From Puccinia triticina (taxonomy: Eukaryota > Basidiomycota > Pucciniomycetes > Pucciniales > Pucciniaceae): a stretch of 64,000 bases of DNA. The notes below the pieces were generated by a model. The model saw nothing but the letters and a program-made list of their open reading frames with translations. It made no database searches and was not told the origin of the DNA. Below are positions 9,733-20,090 of the stretch, piece by piece; positions within the stretch are counted from its first letter, which is position 1; every line of letters begins with the position of its first letter. The position numbers and the translations under genes are program-made. The stretch lies in assembly GCF_026914185.1 (NCBI RefSeq), contig NC_070560.1:2533501-2597500 (forward strand), read 5' to 3'.

Positions 9733-11182
9733 CCTGTCTGAAACTATCTTGTCTGGCAATCCATGCAACCAAAAGATATGTTTGCGGAAAAGACCCGCCA
9801 ACCCGCGGAGGAGGAAGCTTCCTTGCATGGAATAAAATGTGTTAGCTTGCTTAATAAATCCACCACAACTAGTATAGAATCAAACCCTCCCAAAAGCAGG
9901 AGCTTAACTATCATATCCATCCCAATAACACTCCAAGGTTTAGGATCCGGCACAATAGAAACCAACTTCCCATTGGGGGACCTGTGCTTTGCTTTGACTC
10001 GCTGACATGAGTCACAACTGTTAACATAGCTAACCACCAATGATTTAACTCCCGGCCAAGAAAAGGTTCTTGTCAATGTGGCTAAAGTTCAAGCAGACCC
10101 GGGATGGCCTGCCGCTAGGAAGTCATGATAAATTATCATTATACGCGTTTGCAAAGAAGCTGGAACCAACACTCTGTGTTGAAACCAATAAACATTGTCA
10201 GCAAAAACCACCCCTTTGGAATCTTTCTCCAAGGTACTATATTGCAAAGAAAAGTAAGTTAACAAAATTGCTGCTGGCCGCTGGAAAAAGAGATCATGAG
10301 AAGACATGGGAGAAGAAACTGGGGAAACATTACCCTCACAAATCACCGCCCCACTATCCACCATTTGCTTTGAAATCAGGTCTGCATCTTGACTAAGTTT
10401 TTTACCATCAAAATAATCATCCCTCCGGCTTGGACCGTCTGTGGGATTTTTTACCCCCTTTGTGTGATAAATTAGCATATTAAAATTGTCAATATATAAA
10501 GCCCAACGCGCTTGCTTTGGGGAGAGATACTTCGCCGTTTTGAAGTACAATAAGTTAGAATGATCGGAAAACATTAAAACCGGCTTATCTGTACCCATCA
10601 ACCATGCCCTCCACTCCTCACAAGCAGAAACAATTGCCAGCAACTTCAAATCAAAGATCTTCCACGAGCGCTCTCAATCGGAAAGCTTGCAAGAGAAATA
10701 GCTAACAGGCAAACAGTCCCCATTCTCATTAGGCTGGCTCAACACCGCCGCAATTGCGTAGCCCGAGCTGTCCACGTGAACAAATCTGTCCTTCTCGAAA
10801 TCAAAATGCAAAAGCAGAGGTTCAGTAACAAACAACTTCTTCAGCGCCTCAAATGCGAGCTTTGCCTTCTCCGAATTGAGAAGAGTCGAGTAGCTATACT
10901 TTTCTTGAGTCTGAGTAGTTAGAGGGCTTGCCACCAACAAAAATTGAGGAATGAATCTCCTGTAAAAATTTGTAAATCCCAAAAACTTACGTAGACCGCG
11001 TACTGTAATTGGAGAGGGCCAGTCAGCGATAGTTTTCAGTTTATCCTTATTCATTTTGAGTCCCTTATCAGTTATATCAAACCCCAAAAACGTAACCTTT
11101 GAACAAAAAAATTGACACTTATGCAAAGAAGCTTTCAGCAAGTACTCGCGCAATTTCTGTAAAATGGATTCCAAATCCCTAA
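9733..11182 (-). pseudogene. Gypsy-1 RT thumb, RNase H and integrase N-terminal half
   Basis: On the minus strand, from 11182 downward: RT connection/thumb (FLGFTNFYRRFIPQF), RNase H (FVHVDSSGYAIAAVLSQ; MFSDHSNLLYF), the integrase zinc domain (HDFLAAGHPGSA ... CDSCQRVKAKH), then the core aspartates in VIGMDM and ILVVVDLLSKLTHF, and SDRGS at the solo-LTR junction. The frame breaks near 10650-10680 and near 10080, so it is not functional. The block from 11182 continues the RT palm at 12163 once the solo LTR is removed (QEQHL | RDLESILQKL). Confidence 0.88.
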
Positions 11183-11187
11183 GGTGC

Positions 11188-12157
11188 TGTGAGCCTGAGT
11201 CTCTATAGTGACAGCAGGACACAAGAAATGGGGGGGCAATAGTTGGATTTCTTGGGATAAAGAAATTACAACTATAAAAGAAAAAGAGAGAAAGAGAGAG
11301 AGAAACCAAGCAGGATAAGAAGGAAGAGAAGTACTAGGTTATTCTAGTGGGAATGCACGTCCACTGGCAATGCTACTCTTCAGAAGAGTGCTGCTAATCT
11401 GTGCAAGAAGTGCTACAGCTTCCTCTCAGGAGGGTATCTGGATTAGATAAGTCTTAATCCAGCCACAGTTTTTTAGACTTCTCTCTGGACAGTCAAGGTT
11501 CTTAAAGGGAAACCTGAGGGACAGCCCTGAACCTAGATTTTGAGGCAAAGGCCTGATGATAAGAAGGGACAGCCCTGTAATCAAGATGGAGGCAAAGGCC
11601 TATAGATTTGGAGGGACAGCCCTGTGATCAAGGAGGAAGCAAAGCAAGAAGAAAAGGCAGATCAAGCAAGACACAGAGTTGTACCTCTGAGATAATCAAG
11701 GTTCAGTGAAAGAGGTTACTTACTGTCAATATCCTAGGCGCCTGTGACGGTAGGTATACTGGGAGTAGAGTAGGCTCTTTGGTGGTGATCCTGGGGTTAT
11801 CTGGGTGGTGGTTCTGGTGTGCTGAAGTCTGTAGATCCGCCTCAGGCAAGGGGGATCCTGACTACGAAAATTTTCACAGTTTGCTTATGTAATTTACATA
11901 TGTACATGTGGTTTGGCGCGCCTGGTAGCGCTGACACGTCACAACTGCGCAAGGGCGCCATAACTCAGTAACTCAGGGAAGGAGTATAGTTACAAGGAAT
12001 TGATAAGTTGTAACTAGGGTTAAAATTGCATGAGGAAACAGAATATGAAGTCAAAACAAGGTTATCTCTTAAGATGAAAAAGATATAAAGTAATTTATAT
12101 GTAACAAAGGTAGAACAGGCAGCTTTTAGGTCAGCTGTGATGACTCTAAGGCTGACA
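11188..12157 (-). mobile_element. Solo LTR in Gypsy-1 RT, TSD GGTGC
   Basis: 970 bp with ends TGTGAGCCTGAG and AAGGCTGACA on the plus strand, flanked by perfect GGTGC copies at 11183-11187 and 12158-12162. The minus strand is the likely sense because a second, truncated copy of the family lies at 49268-49823 in the opposite orientation with the same end (AGGCTCACA). It splits the RT codons QEQHL and RDLES. Confidence 0.92.
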
Positions 12158-12162
12158 GGTGC

Positions 12163-13480
12163 TGCTCCTGCGTTTTGGAAAAGATTAAAATATTGTCAAT
12201 ATAAACAAAGCAACACACATCCAAAACTCTCTTAAAACATTTTGAATGAATCGCTGAAAAGTAGCGGGTGCATTCGCCAATCCGAAAGGCATCACTTGAT
12301 ATTTGTAAAGTCCCCAAGGAGTGCAGAAAGCCGTTTTCCACTCGTCGCCCTCCGCCACGCGCAATAGATTAAAAGCAGCTTTTAAGTCGATCTTTGAAAG
12401 AAACTTGCAGCCCTGCAAGTTGACCAGCAAGTGTGCAATGACCGTCAAAGGATATGAATCCCCAACGGTCATACTGTTCAAAATTCGATAGTTGACACAA
12501 GGCCAATTAGCCTTTCCCACCACCTTGACATAAAAAATAGGCGCGGCCGCCGGGGATGACAACAACCTGATAAAACCTTTAGCAAGATTCTCATCAACGT
12601 AAGTTTTCAGCTCTTCACGTTCTGGCTTGCTCAGATTGTACATTTTAACAAATGGTGGCTCCGCTCCCTCTTTCAAGTTTACCCTGCAATCAAACTGGCC
12701 GCGATGCGGAGGCAAACGCACTAAGGACTTGGTGACAAAAACGTCACAAAACTTATCTGTAAGCAACTTTGCATAATTACTTGAAAGATCACAAATCTCT
12801 TGAATACTATCATACATTACTACATCACAATGACTCCCCCCCACAAAAGTACCAGTATTGTTCAACCACAAATTACCCAGAATAATCTCCGCTGAGGCCA
12901 ACTTGGTTAAATGTAACCATACCCAAGACCAAAGGAAAGTACCACATTTGGTGGGAATTAACAAATCCCCTTTTTCAAACAACAAGATCTGACCGGAAAC
13001 CGCCAAAGACCCATTGAAAGATTTACATTGAAGACCAACCGCCATAGGGAAAACCTGCATTTTAACCTTTTTTGCAAAGTCAATATCAATGAAGGAGGCG
13101 GATGCGCCGGAGTCAACCAGAACACTAACATCAGCCTTCCTCTCACAATTTATCGGTAAACTACTGTCAAAGAAAGGACGATTATCACCACACAATGACA
13201 GTTTAATGAAACGCAACTGCTTACTATCACTAGCACTCATCTTCTCTGCCATGCAGGTATTGAAGAAAACTTCCCCAGCCGACATATCTTCCACATTTAC
13301 CATGTCCACCAAACCCCCCCTCCCTCCGAACGAGCTTGTGACCCCGACGCCTGCTTCTTGAAGGGCAAACTGTCAACTTCCGCCAACGATTGGCGCTTCT
13401 TGCCCTTATCTGGACGATGAACCGGGAGATCCAAATCACTATCATCTAGTCAAGTCTGAGGCTTCGAACGGCCATTTCCA
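12163..13480 (-). pseudogene. Gypsy-1 aspartic protease and RT palm
   Basis: On the minus strand, protease with an intact active site (VLVDSGASASFID, about 13085-13125), then the RT leader (PEREELKTYVDENLAKGFIR), RT motifs (PIFYVKV; FLSKIDLKAAFNLLRV; KTAFCTPWGLYKYQVMPFGLANAPATFQRF) and the catalytic box. The box is reached only after a 1-nt deletion near 12210 and reads YIDN at 12190-12203, with asparagine for the second catalytic aspartate (AAT for GAT, 12192-12194). The frame then goes IFSKTQEQHL to the solo LTR. Frameshift and active-site change both predict loss of activity. Confidence 0.9.
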
Positions 13481-15124
13481 GCACATTGGGGGGCCGACAT
13501 GTTCTCAGGCGCCCACTTGGACTCGCTACGCCGATTGACGTCCTTCTTTCTTTGAACCAAACCGCCCCATTCCTGCCACAACTCCAACATGTCACTTAAA
13601 TCCATCTTCATATCCTTTCCCATCGTACATCCGCGCTTTTGGTAATGAGCCTCATTGAAACCACCGCCACATCTAATACAGATATTTCAATCGACGCACT
13701 GCTGTCAAAATTTGGCGTAAGAAAACCCTGCATCCTTCATCGCTGCCGAGACTTCATCCAAGTCCATCGCATCGCCATCAGGGACCTTGGCTTGGGGTTG
13801 TTGAGCAGTTGGAGGGCGGTGAGGAAGCTGATTGGTAGGTCGAGAGTGAGTCGGTCGCGGATCCAAGATCTTACTGACACCGGACAAGTTTCTAGAAACC
13901 GCCACCGCAATCTCTTGCTTAGCTTCAAGATCAACAACATCCGTCCACAGTCCCCTAATAAGAGCCAACTTCACGAGATTAGCATCTATTGCTTTATTGT
14001 AAGCTTTACATTTGGACTGCTCATCAAGCTTCAACAGATGGAGGAGTGAATTAAATAAAATTTTGAATTCCTCAATTGTTTTATTCCCTTGACAAGCCAA
14101 ATAGAAAGCTGATTCTGCTTCTTCCAATTCGTGATGATTAGCAAACGTTTGTTCAATCACCTGAATAAAGAAGTCGACGTCTTGAAGCTCCGCGATAACA
14201 TAATCCATCCTTGCCAACGCCTTAAGGGTTGGGAGATTAAGGGCTTCCGCATTCTTTGATAACAGCCCTTGCCACCAAGTATACAAGGGAACCTCCCCAT
14301 CAGATTGACCCGGACCTCCACGAAAATAGCCCGAAACCCAAAGTATCTTCTGCTTCTCCGTATTAAAATGTTCACCGGTTCGCTCCAAAATATTCCTCAA
14401 AGTGAAGCAAAAACTGTTAGCTTCACGTGGAGCCCCGGTGAAGAAAATATGAGGTTGGTGGGGGGGGTTCAACAAAGATTCTTGGCCTCTCAGTCATTGA
14501 GTGGGTATTCGCAACCTCCAAACGTCCAAGCCTTCCACCCAAAGCATTGTTCAAACCTTACAAAAGACCTCGCAAGTGAGCAATTAACTGTTGATTAACG
14601 GACTGATTCTTCAACAACTCAGCGTGGAAGACGTCCTTAATATTCTTGCAGTCGGCCTGTAACGAAGAAATCACTTGCTTGTCTTGACGCGCTTGCGCCT
14701 TGAGGAGAGTAATTGATGCCGATTGAGCTTGAAGCAAGGTAGACTGATTCAAATTGTTGACCCAAAGATTGGCGAGTAATGCTGACATATCATCATCACT
14801 TTGGCCCGTGAAATCAAAGGGTGGATGATTACGGGAAGATGCCTGTTGTTGGCCAAGATCCGAATTGAAAGGTGGATGATCCCGAGAAGAACCTTGCTGT
14901 TGACCGTGATCCGGTTGCGGTGAGAAAGTTGGAATTGGTCTAGGTGAAAAGGTCATAAAAGAAGGCAAATTTCGATTGATTGGTGAAGGAGAGTGCACAG
15001 TAAAAAATGGAGATTGTTGAGAATTTGAAACAGGTAAAGTCGGAGGGATGATTGGCGGGCTTGGAGTAAATCTTGGAGAATTTTGGATTGGTGTGATTGG
15101 AGAGATTACAGAGTTGTCGGACAT
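13481..15124 (-). pseudogene. Gypsy-1 gag
   Basis: The minus frame from the ATG at 15124 gives a Pro/Ser/Gln-rich N-terminus and a coiled-coil-like segment (SLQADCKNIKDVFHAELLKN), then breaks at about 14480-14560. It resumes as the gag capsid region 14475-13705 (FTGAPREANSFCFTLRNILE; ESAFYLACQGNKTIEEFKILF). Next is a basic tail with DAMDLDEV and a possible zinc knuckle about 13640-13680 (CIRCGGGFNEAHY...C). The start is 60 nt from the LTR end, so it is the natural first ORF. Two stops interrupt 13480-13705. Confidence 0.8.
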
Positions 15125-15605
15125 GATTGACAGGAAAAAAAAATTATAATATATACAATTTTTGAGGAAGATTGCAATATAAATGTGAAGACTAGGCTAC
15201 TACTTCTTACGCTATGTGACTGTGAAACTTATCCAAGAGGATATTTTGTTGTGTGCTTAAGCAAATAGATAGAATTCAGAGGTTATGATCAAGCTTTGTT
15301 TGTAAGGTTTTATAGTTTTATATTTATGCTTTCCGGGAAAGAGTTTACTCGGATGAATGATTGATAAATAAGCTTAATACTATGGTGACAAATAATATCA
15401 CGATGAGAAAGAGAAGGAAAGGAGAGAGAAACAAGTCCCGAAGAAAAGAGGAAGATACAAAGCTGGAAAACTCCGCTGACGTCACGCAAAAAGAAATATG
15501 TCATCTACATTATGATCGAGAACAGGAAATCCCGATCTCTGATTGTCCTGCCGCGTCCTGCTGCAAAGTTATACCAGATAATCAACCTATTTCACAATCA
15601 AACTC

Positions 15606-15735
15606 TGTAGAGGTAGTATATGTTGGTACACCTCACACCTGTGGATATAGCTCAACGGTAGAGCAACCCAGCATGCATCGGGGAGATGCGGGTTCGATTC
15701 CCCCTGTCCGCACTATTCCTTTTACTCGCTCTACA
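15606..15735 (+). repeat. Left LTR of the TRIM
   Basis: 130 bp, TG...CA ends with a 7-bp inverted terminus TGTAGAG/CTCTACA. It contains the tRNA-like unit at 15641-15712 and a T4 run at 15720-15723. Confidence 0.93.
15641..15712 (+). tRNA. tRNA-like Pol III unit in left TRIM LTR
   Basis: 72 nt that fold as a cloverleaf. Acceptor GTGGATA/TGTCCGC has all seven pairs (two G-T); D arm is TAGCTCAACGGTAGAGC; anticodon arm CCCAG/CGGGG has four of five pairs and loop CATGCAT, formally anticodon TGC (Ala); T arm is GCGGG-TTCGATT-CCCCC with one mismatch; discriminator A. The internal promoter boxes are perfect: A box TAGCTCAACGG and B box GGTTCGATTCC. TTTT at 15720-15723, 8 nt downstream, is a Pol III terminator. 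Position 33 is A, not the nearly universal T, so it may be transcribed without serving as a normal decoding tRNA. Confidence 0.8.
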
Positions 15736-15752
15736 GGTTATGAGCCCAGCGC
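15736..15752 (+). promoter_or_regulatory. Primer-binding site for initiator tRNA-Met half-molecule
   Basis: GGTTATGAGCCCAGCGC directly follows the left LTR. Its complement, GCGCTGGGCTCATAACC, is the anticodon stem-loop of eukaryotic initiator tRNA-Met, not its 3' end. Copia of Drosophila and Ty5 prime from such a cleaved half-tRNA. Confidence 0.85.
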
Positions 15753-15830
15753 TATAGGCAGCTGCGTACCTGGGATGAGCCTCTGGGAGGATTAGTGGGC
15801 TCTGTCACCGGTGTAGGTGTACAGGGGGTG

Positions 15831-15960
15831 TGTAGAGGTAGTATATGTTGGTACACCTCACACCTGTGGATATAGCTCAACGGTAGAGCAACCCAGCATG
15901 CATCGGGGAGATGCGGGTTCGATTCCCCCTGTCCGCACTATTCCTTTTACTCGCTCTACA
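15831..15960 (+). repeat. Right LTR of the TRIM
   Basis: 130 bp, reads the same as the left LTR at every position I compared. Confidence 0.93.
15866..15937 (+). tRNA. tRNA-like Pol III unit in right TRIM LTR
   Basis: Same sequence as 15641-15712, with the same A box, B box and downstream TTTT (15945-15948). In this copy a Pol III transcript would end inside the LTR. Confidence 0.8.
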
Positions 15961-16077
15961 AACTCAGCTGAGTCATTACACCCAAGGATTGCAAATGGGG
16001 AACACATATTGTTCTCTTTACGTGTATGCAATGGAGAAAAAACAAGAGTATGGCAGGAGAGTCAGTCGGAATCAATA

Positions 16078-18411
16078 TCACTTTCATCTTCAACATCCTC
16101 TTCACTGATTTTGTCTATATTGTCGACTTGAGGATGTGAGTTGTGAACACCGGACGAATCAAGCATTTTGTCAAATTTTTGGTACCATTCCTTCACACAA
16201 AGGAGGTGCTCAATCGCACCACCGCTGAGACTGTGTCTTTGCGATCCAACAATTGTTTTTGATCAAGAGAAAACACGCTTGGAAGGAGCGCTGGTTGCTG
16301 GGATTCCGAGGAAGCATCTGGCCATCAAGGCCAGGGACGGATATAACTTCTGGTGTTGGGACCAGTAATAAAGGATATCACAGGTGTGGTATTCATTGAC
16401 TTTGGCTATGTGCTGGTTAATCTCTGCCTCCAAGTCGTTGGCAACTGTGGCCTTGCCAAAAATATCGGCCTTGATCGCCGTCAATTGTTTTTTTGTGGTC
16501 TTGGCCTTGTCTTGGGAAGGTGTTGATTGGGTTTGGGTGGGAGTCAAAATAGATGAATCCATTCTAGATGGACTTTGATCAAAATTCTTTGCCTTGGTGT
16601 TGAAGATTTTCAATGTGGACTTGGGTGTAATTGTAGAGATGGTGTGTACGGTGAAGAATGAACGATTCCTGTCAAAGTAGCTCAGCTTGACGCAAGGATT
16701 GAGTATCATCGCACAAATTGCAGCAGGCTTGTTCAAGGCAAGGGTCAGATATTTCGATAATTTTTTGATCATCTTGTCGGCAGCTGGAATGAGCTGAGAA
16801 GAGTCGTACATTTGTTGGACATTAAGTATACTTTTGATAAGTGATATGTATATGGGTAGTGCAACCGTTAATGTTGGATATTTTGAGCAACATAGAATTT
16901 TTGTCACATCGTTGAGTGGCTCCAAGAATTTGGCCATCTGTTTGAATTTTTGCCACTCATCCTTGCTGAGTGAATACTTGGAGACCTCGGGGTTGGTGCT
17001 ACAGTATGTCTGGCAGACTTGCTTCAGCTTAAGAGCTTGCTTCAGCATTAGAAATGTGGAGTTCCAACGAGTGCAAACATCCCTTATGAGAGTTATATCA
17101 TTAACGGGATGACAGGTTGAAGATTGACTGTTTACAAAGTTGATTGCAACTTGAAAAGCCTCGCGGCGCTGAGCCAAATATTGAGCATAAGTGGCGAGTC
17201 CGTGAATACAAGGAATGACAGTTTGAAGATTGACGTCGGCTCCATCCGGTCGATCAACAAGACTGTTGATATCCATCTGGTTAACGGTAATTTCCTTCTC
17301 TGTATCGTCATATCTGCAGTCGCCAAAGACCTTAAGGCCATCTTGCGCGGCTAGGTTGATGACATGGGCCATGCAGCCCAAGAGTTGAGTGTCTGCATCA
17401 AAAATTCCGACCAGCTTCTGTTCAACTCGTGTTGCAAGGGTTGAGTTGTTAGATGCATTGTCGGCCGTAAACCAGCAAAGAGCATTGGTAATCTTCATAT
17501 TGTCTAAACGGTCCACGAAGATTTCACCAAAATTGGCACCGGTGTGGCGTCCTAAGAGAGGAGATAATTTTAGAACATCACATCACAAATCTACAGATTT
17601 TGTTGATAAGTACTTGCCATCTACTGTAGGCATCCCAACAAGTACATCCAACACCTTCCAATTGGAGGTGATTCCATGAACGGTGATGGCCATGAAAGCC
17701 TTTGAATTGGGGGAGGTCCAAGCGTTGACAGTGTAAGAAAGTTACTTCATGCCACTGAGCATCGTCTGGAGATGGTTCCTATGAGCCGAAAATAGCATGT
17801 CAACCTCTTTTGCGATTGTTTTCCGGCCAAACTCCATGTTCAGGGTTGCCGGATTGAGAAGCTCAAGTAGATATCTAAATGATTTCCGCTTGAATATTGA
17901 GTAGGGTAGGTCCCCCTCAGCAACTAAATATGTGATGGCCTGTTTGAGCAGGTCTGCAGTAAGAACGGGCTGAAGGATGTACTATAAGCAAAAAGGCACA
18001 TATGGTTTAGAAAGTCAAAGAACATACCCGCTGCTCAAAACGCTGGCGTTTCAATAAATTGGGAAAACCGGCCTGATTTGGTGGCAGAACATCGTGGATC
18101 CTCCTCAGGTGTTCAGTCATTGATTTTGTGCTACCAGTGGGGTCTCGTCGGAGTATCGTATCACAAGTAGATCCGGCCTTCTTCTTGCTTGCAACTTGAC
18201 ACTGGACTCGGTGTTGTTCCAAACTTTTGAAGTGCATCCAGACCCAGCTCTTCTTTGTTGGACTTGTGGACATGGTTGCACTTGAATCAGGGGGATGAGA
18301 CTGAGTTGAGCCTTGCTGATTGACCGGTTTGACTTGAACATCCATGTCTTCTATGTTCTTCTGGCAGGGTATGCTTGCGTCGCGCAGGTCAGCAGGGTAT
18401 TCCCGTGTCAC
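16078..18411 (-). pseudogene. hAT-1 transposase with BED-type finger
   Basis: Minus-strand cut-and-paste transposase. The N-terminal part (18411-18007) has a BED-like region (SWVWMHFKSL ... TEHLRRIH). The middle exon (about 17620-17750: NAWTSPNSKAFMAITVHGI) is separated from the next by a likely intron, about 17553-17614 in minus sense (GTACTTAT...CTCTTAG). The main body 17516-16263 has the catalytic-region motif TADNASNN and CMAHVINLAAQDGL, then RWNSTFLMLKQAL, and the C-terminal dimerisation domain (YYWSQHQKLYPSLALMARCFLGIPATSAPSKRVFS). A single TGA at about 16263 interrupts that domain; the frame goes on to an acidic tail (SEEDVEDESD) ending near 16081. CGA to TGA explains the stop. The exon structure between 17750 and 18007 is unresolved. 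Confidence 0.85.
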
Positions 18412-18565
18412 GCGAACAGGGTATTCCCGGTACCGCGGGTCAGCAGGGTATTCCCATTGTCCCGGATGATCCCGCGGGGCCTACCCAATTCCCGCGGGAT
18501 GGTACCCGCTGGGATTTTGACGGGCGGGAATAAATTTAGCGGGTACCCCGCGGGTTCCAGCGCTA

Positions 18566-18985
18566 ATTTATAAAGAACCTGACTTAAATTTCAAACAACC
18601 AAGAACAAGAACTGCGAAAAAAAAATGTAAGAACAAGCAATGTGACAATGATACTGAAAGAGAAAGGAAATAAACAAACCCTGTGGCTATTGTAGATGAT
18701 CAAAAGAGGACAACAAGAATAGTGGACAATAGAATAGTGTGATAGGCTTTGTGGGATTGATAAGATGATTAGTCGTTGAGAGGATTGAGAAGATAGAAAT
18801 GAAATGAAACTAACCCTATAATTATAGGAACAAATCTGACAATGTAAGAATGGAAAATTGAGGACTAGATCTATGACAGGAAACTGAAAAAGGAAGATGG
18901 AGTTAGTGTTGAAGATCAGAGGAGCCATGTCGACGAGAGATCAGAAATGCGGAGGTGCATTTCTCACCAAGTTGGAAGCCAGAAA
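18566..18985. other. Unassigned, AT-rich
   Basis: No gene recognised beyond the hAT-1 terminus; A-rich runs and short frames only. Confidence 0.4.
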
Positions 18986-19310
18986 GGCTGTCCAAGTCCA
19001 TGGAGGACGCGCCGTAGCTGTACATTGTTCAGAGGCTGAGTTCTGTGAGGGTTTTAGCCCTTACTCAGCTTCCTAGGGGAGCCCGACCTTGTCGCTAATG
19101 CCACCAGCTCCAGGCTCCCCGATGTGTGGGTTGGCTGCGTGAGGAGCCCACTCATCCTTGATTTAGAAAGGCGCGCCGCAGCCGCTCTTTCGTCCAGGGC
19201 GCCCGCGTATTCTTATCGCGGTGGGCCTTGAGTGGCAACTCCTCCGCGAGACAGCTTTCAGCGCCTAGCAGGAGGCTTCTTGAGGAGGGCCTAATGTGAG
19301 CCCCCTTCAG
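18986..19310. repeat. Dispersed repeat, copy 1
   Basis: About 320 bp that aligns, with many differences, to 51630-51900. Shared blocks include CTCC(G)CRAGACAGCT, AGGAGG...TTCTT and AATGTGAGCCCCC. No coding capacity. It may be part of a longer LTR; type unknown. Confidence 0.5.
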
Positions 19311-19803
19311 GCTGCCCTCTCTTCCGTTCCTTCTGCTTCTCTCCTTCTTTAATTTCCTTTCCTTGCCTCTCTTTCTTTTCTCTTTCCTCTTTCCTCTCTC
19401 TGAATAACCGTGTTGTTTTCCACATGAAGGGCGGGTGGGTGGCCAAAAATTTCTGAGAATGAGTGATACGCGCTGTTAGAGGAAATAGCGAATGAATGGT
19501 AACGAATGCCGGACAAACCTGTCCCAACCTGAAGGTTTAAATACCTTCGAGTCCTCCAGGTCCCTTGGGGACTGGGTGCCTCTCGTGGGGTCTGGCCTCG
19601 ATGGTTCGGGTCGACCACGCGTATATCCGGGCCTTCGCAAGTGCGCGTATCTCCTCAGGCGAAACCAATCCGCGCGGTGTCGGTTCCCAACGTGTCTTGG
19701 GTCAGATCCTTCGTCACCGCGGGTTTGAGGGCAGGCGCAGGCCATGGACTTAGGCCACCTATGCTGCGCGCCGGTAACCCTCAATTAAGGCTTCGCCGGA
19801 GCT
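19311..19803. other. Unassigned spacer before the copia-1 LTR
   Basis: A T/C-rich block at 19320-19400 followed by GC-rich sequence. No recognised feature; it could be flanking LTR-type sequence. Confidence 0.35.
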
Positions 19804-20084
19804 TGAGTTCGGAGAAGTGATTCGACAATGTAGTCGAGGTACGAAGACTGCCAGATCTTAGTCAATGAATTGGAGCGGATGATCAATTGAGAAGGGAGAG
19901 AAGAACGTGGGGATATGGTTGAGAAGAAGATTTGAGTTAAGGATTGATGATGAAGATGACCGTGAGGAGGCATGAGTGCCAGAAGTATCGGACAGTTTAG
20001 GTTAGGTTTGATGATACCGGTTGATTCATTGATTCACGGTGTGAGTTGCACCGCAGAGAGCGCACTAGCGCACAAGTTTCAACA
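19804..20084 (-). repeat. 3' LTR of copia-1
   Basis: On the minus strand it starts TGTTGAAACTTG directly after a polypurine tract GAGGGGGG, 8 nt beyond the pol stop, and is read to GAACTCA (TG...CA, about 281 bp). The inner end is well supported by the tract; the outer end is a best guess as the 5' LTR is absent. Confidence 0.65.
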
Positions 20085-20090
20085 CCCCCC

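Larger units (their letters stand above)
15606..15960 (+). mobile_element. TRIM retrotransposon with tRNA-like sequences in its LTRs
   Basis: A 355-bp non-coding element with two 130-bp direct repeats (15606-15735, 15831-15960) that I read as identical, each TGTAGAGG...GCTCTACA, around a 95-bp core. Perfect TSDs AACTC flank it at 15601-15605 and 15961-15965. The core begins with GGTTATGAGCCCAGC (15736), complementary to the anticodon arm of initiator tRNA-Met, the half-tRNA primer site known from Drosophila copia and yeast Ty5. A short purine run (ACAGGGGGTG) precedes the second LTR. These features make it a terminal-repeat retrotransposon in miniature, probably moved by a copia-type partner. 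Identical LTRs imply recent insertion. Confidence 0.92.
5947..15980 (-). mobile_element. Gypsy-1, chromovirus-type LTR retrotransposon with both LTRs
   Basis: Two similar LTRs (5947-6402 and 15184-15980) flank gag, protease, RT, RNase H, integrase and a chromodomain, all on the minus strand. The flanks repeat CCCAA at 5942-5946 and 15981-15985, a perfect 5-bp TSD. That order, with RT before integrase and a C-terminal chromodomain, defines a Ty3/Gypsy chromovirus. The element is interrupted at 6775-7542, 8123-9727, 11188-12157 and 15606-15960. After the 5' LTR there is no TGG-type primer-binding site; the sequence reads TTTATATTGCAATC, so priming may be unconventional or the site is mutated. 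Confidence 0.9.
15184..15980 (-). repeat. 5' LTR of Gypsy-1, interrupted by a TRIM
   Basis: It matches the left LTR from TGTGAAGACTAGG to GAGTCATTACA. The TRIM at 15606-15960 with TSD AACTC interrupts it; removing insert and TSD gives about 437 bp, close to the partner LTR. In its minus-strand sense the LTR begins TGTAATGACTC and ends CTTCACA. Confidence 0.9.
5826..18565 (-). mobile_element. hAT-1 DNA transposon, split by Gypsy-1
   Basis: The minus-strand transposase (16078-18411) is flanked on both sides by short GC-rich repeats of the type ACCCCGCGGG (5830-5925 and 18420-18560). The right end read inward (AGCGCTGGAACCCGCGGGG) and the left end (AGTGACACGGACCGCGGGG) can be aligned as imperfect terminal inverted repeats. 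Gypsy-1 with TSD CCCAA sits between the left end and the transposase 3' end. Without it the hAT would be about 2.7 kb, a normal hAT size. No 8-bp TSD could be matched, so exact borders are uncertain. Confidence 0.55.
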
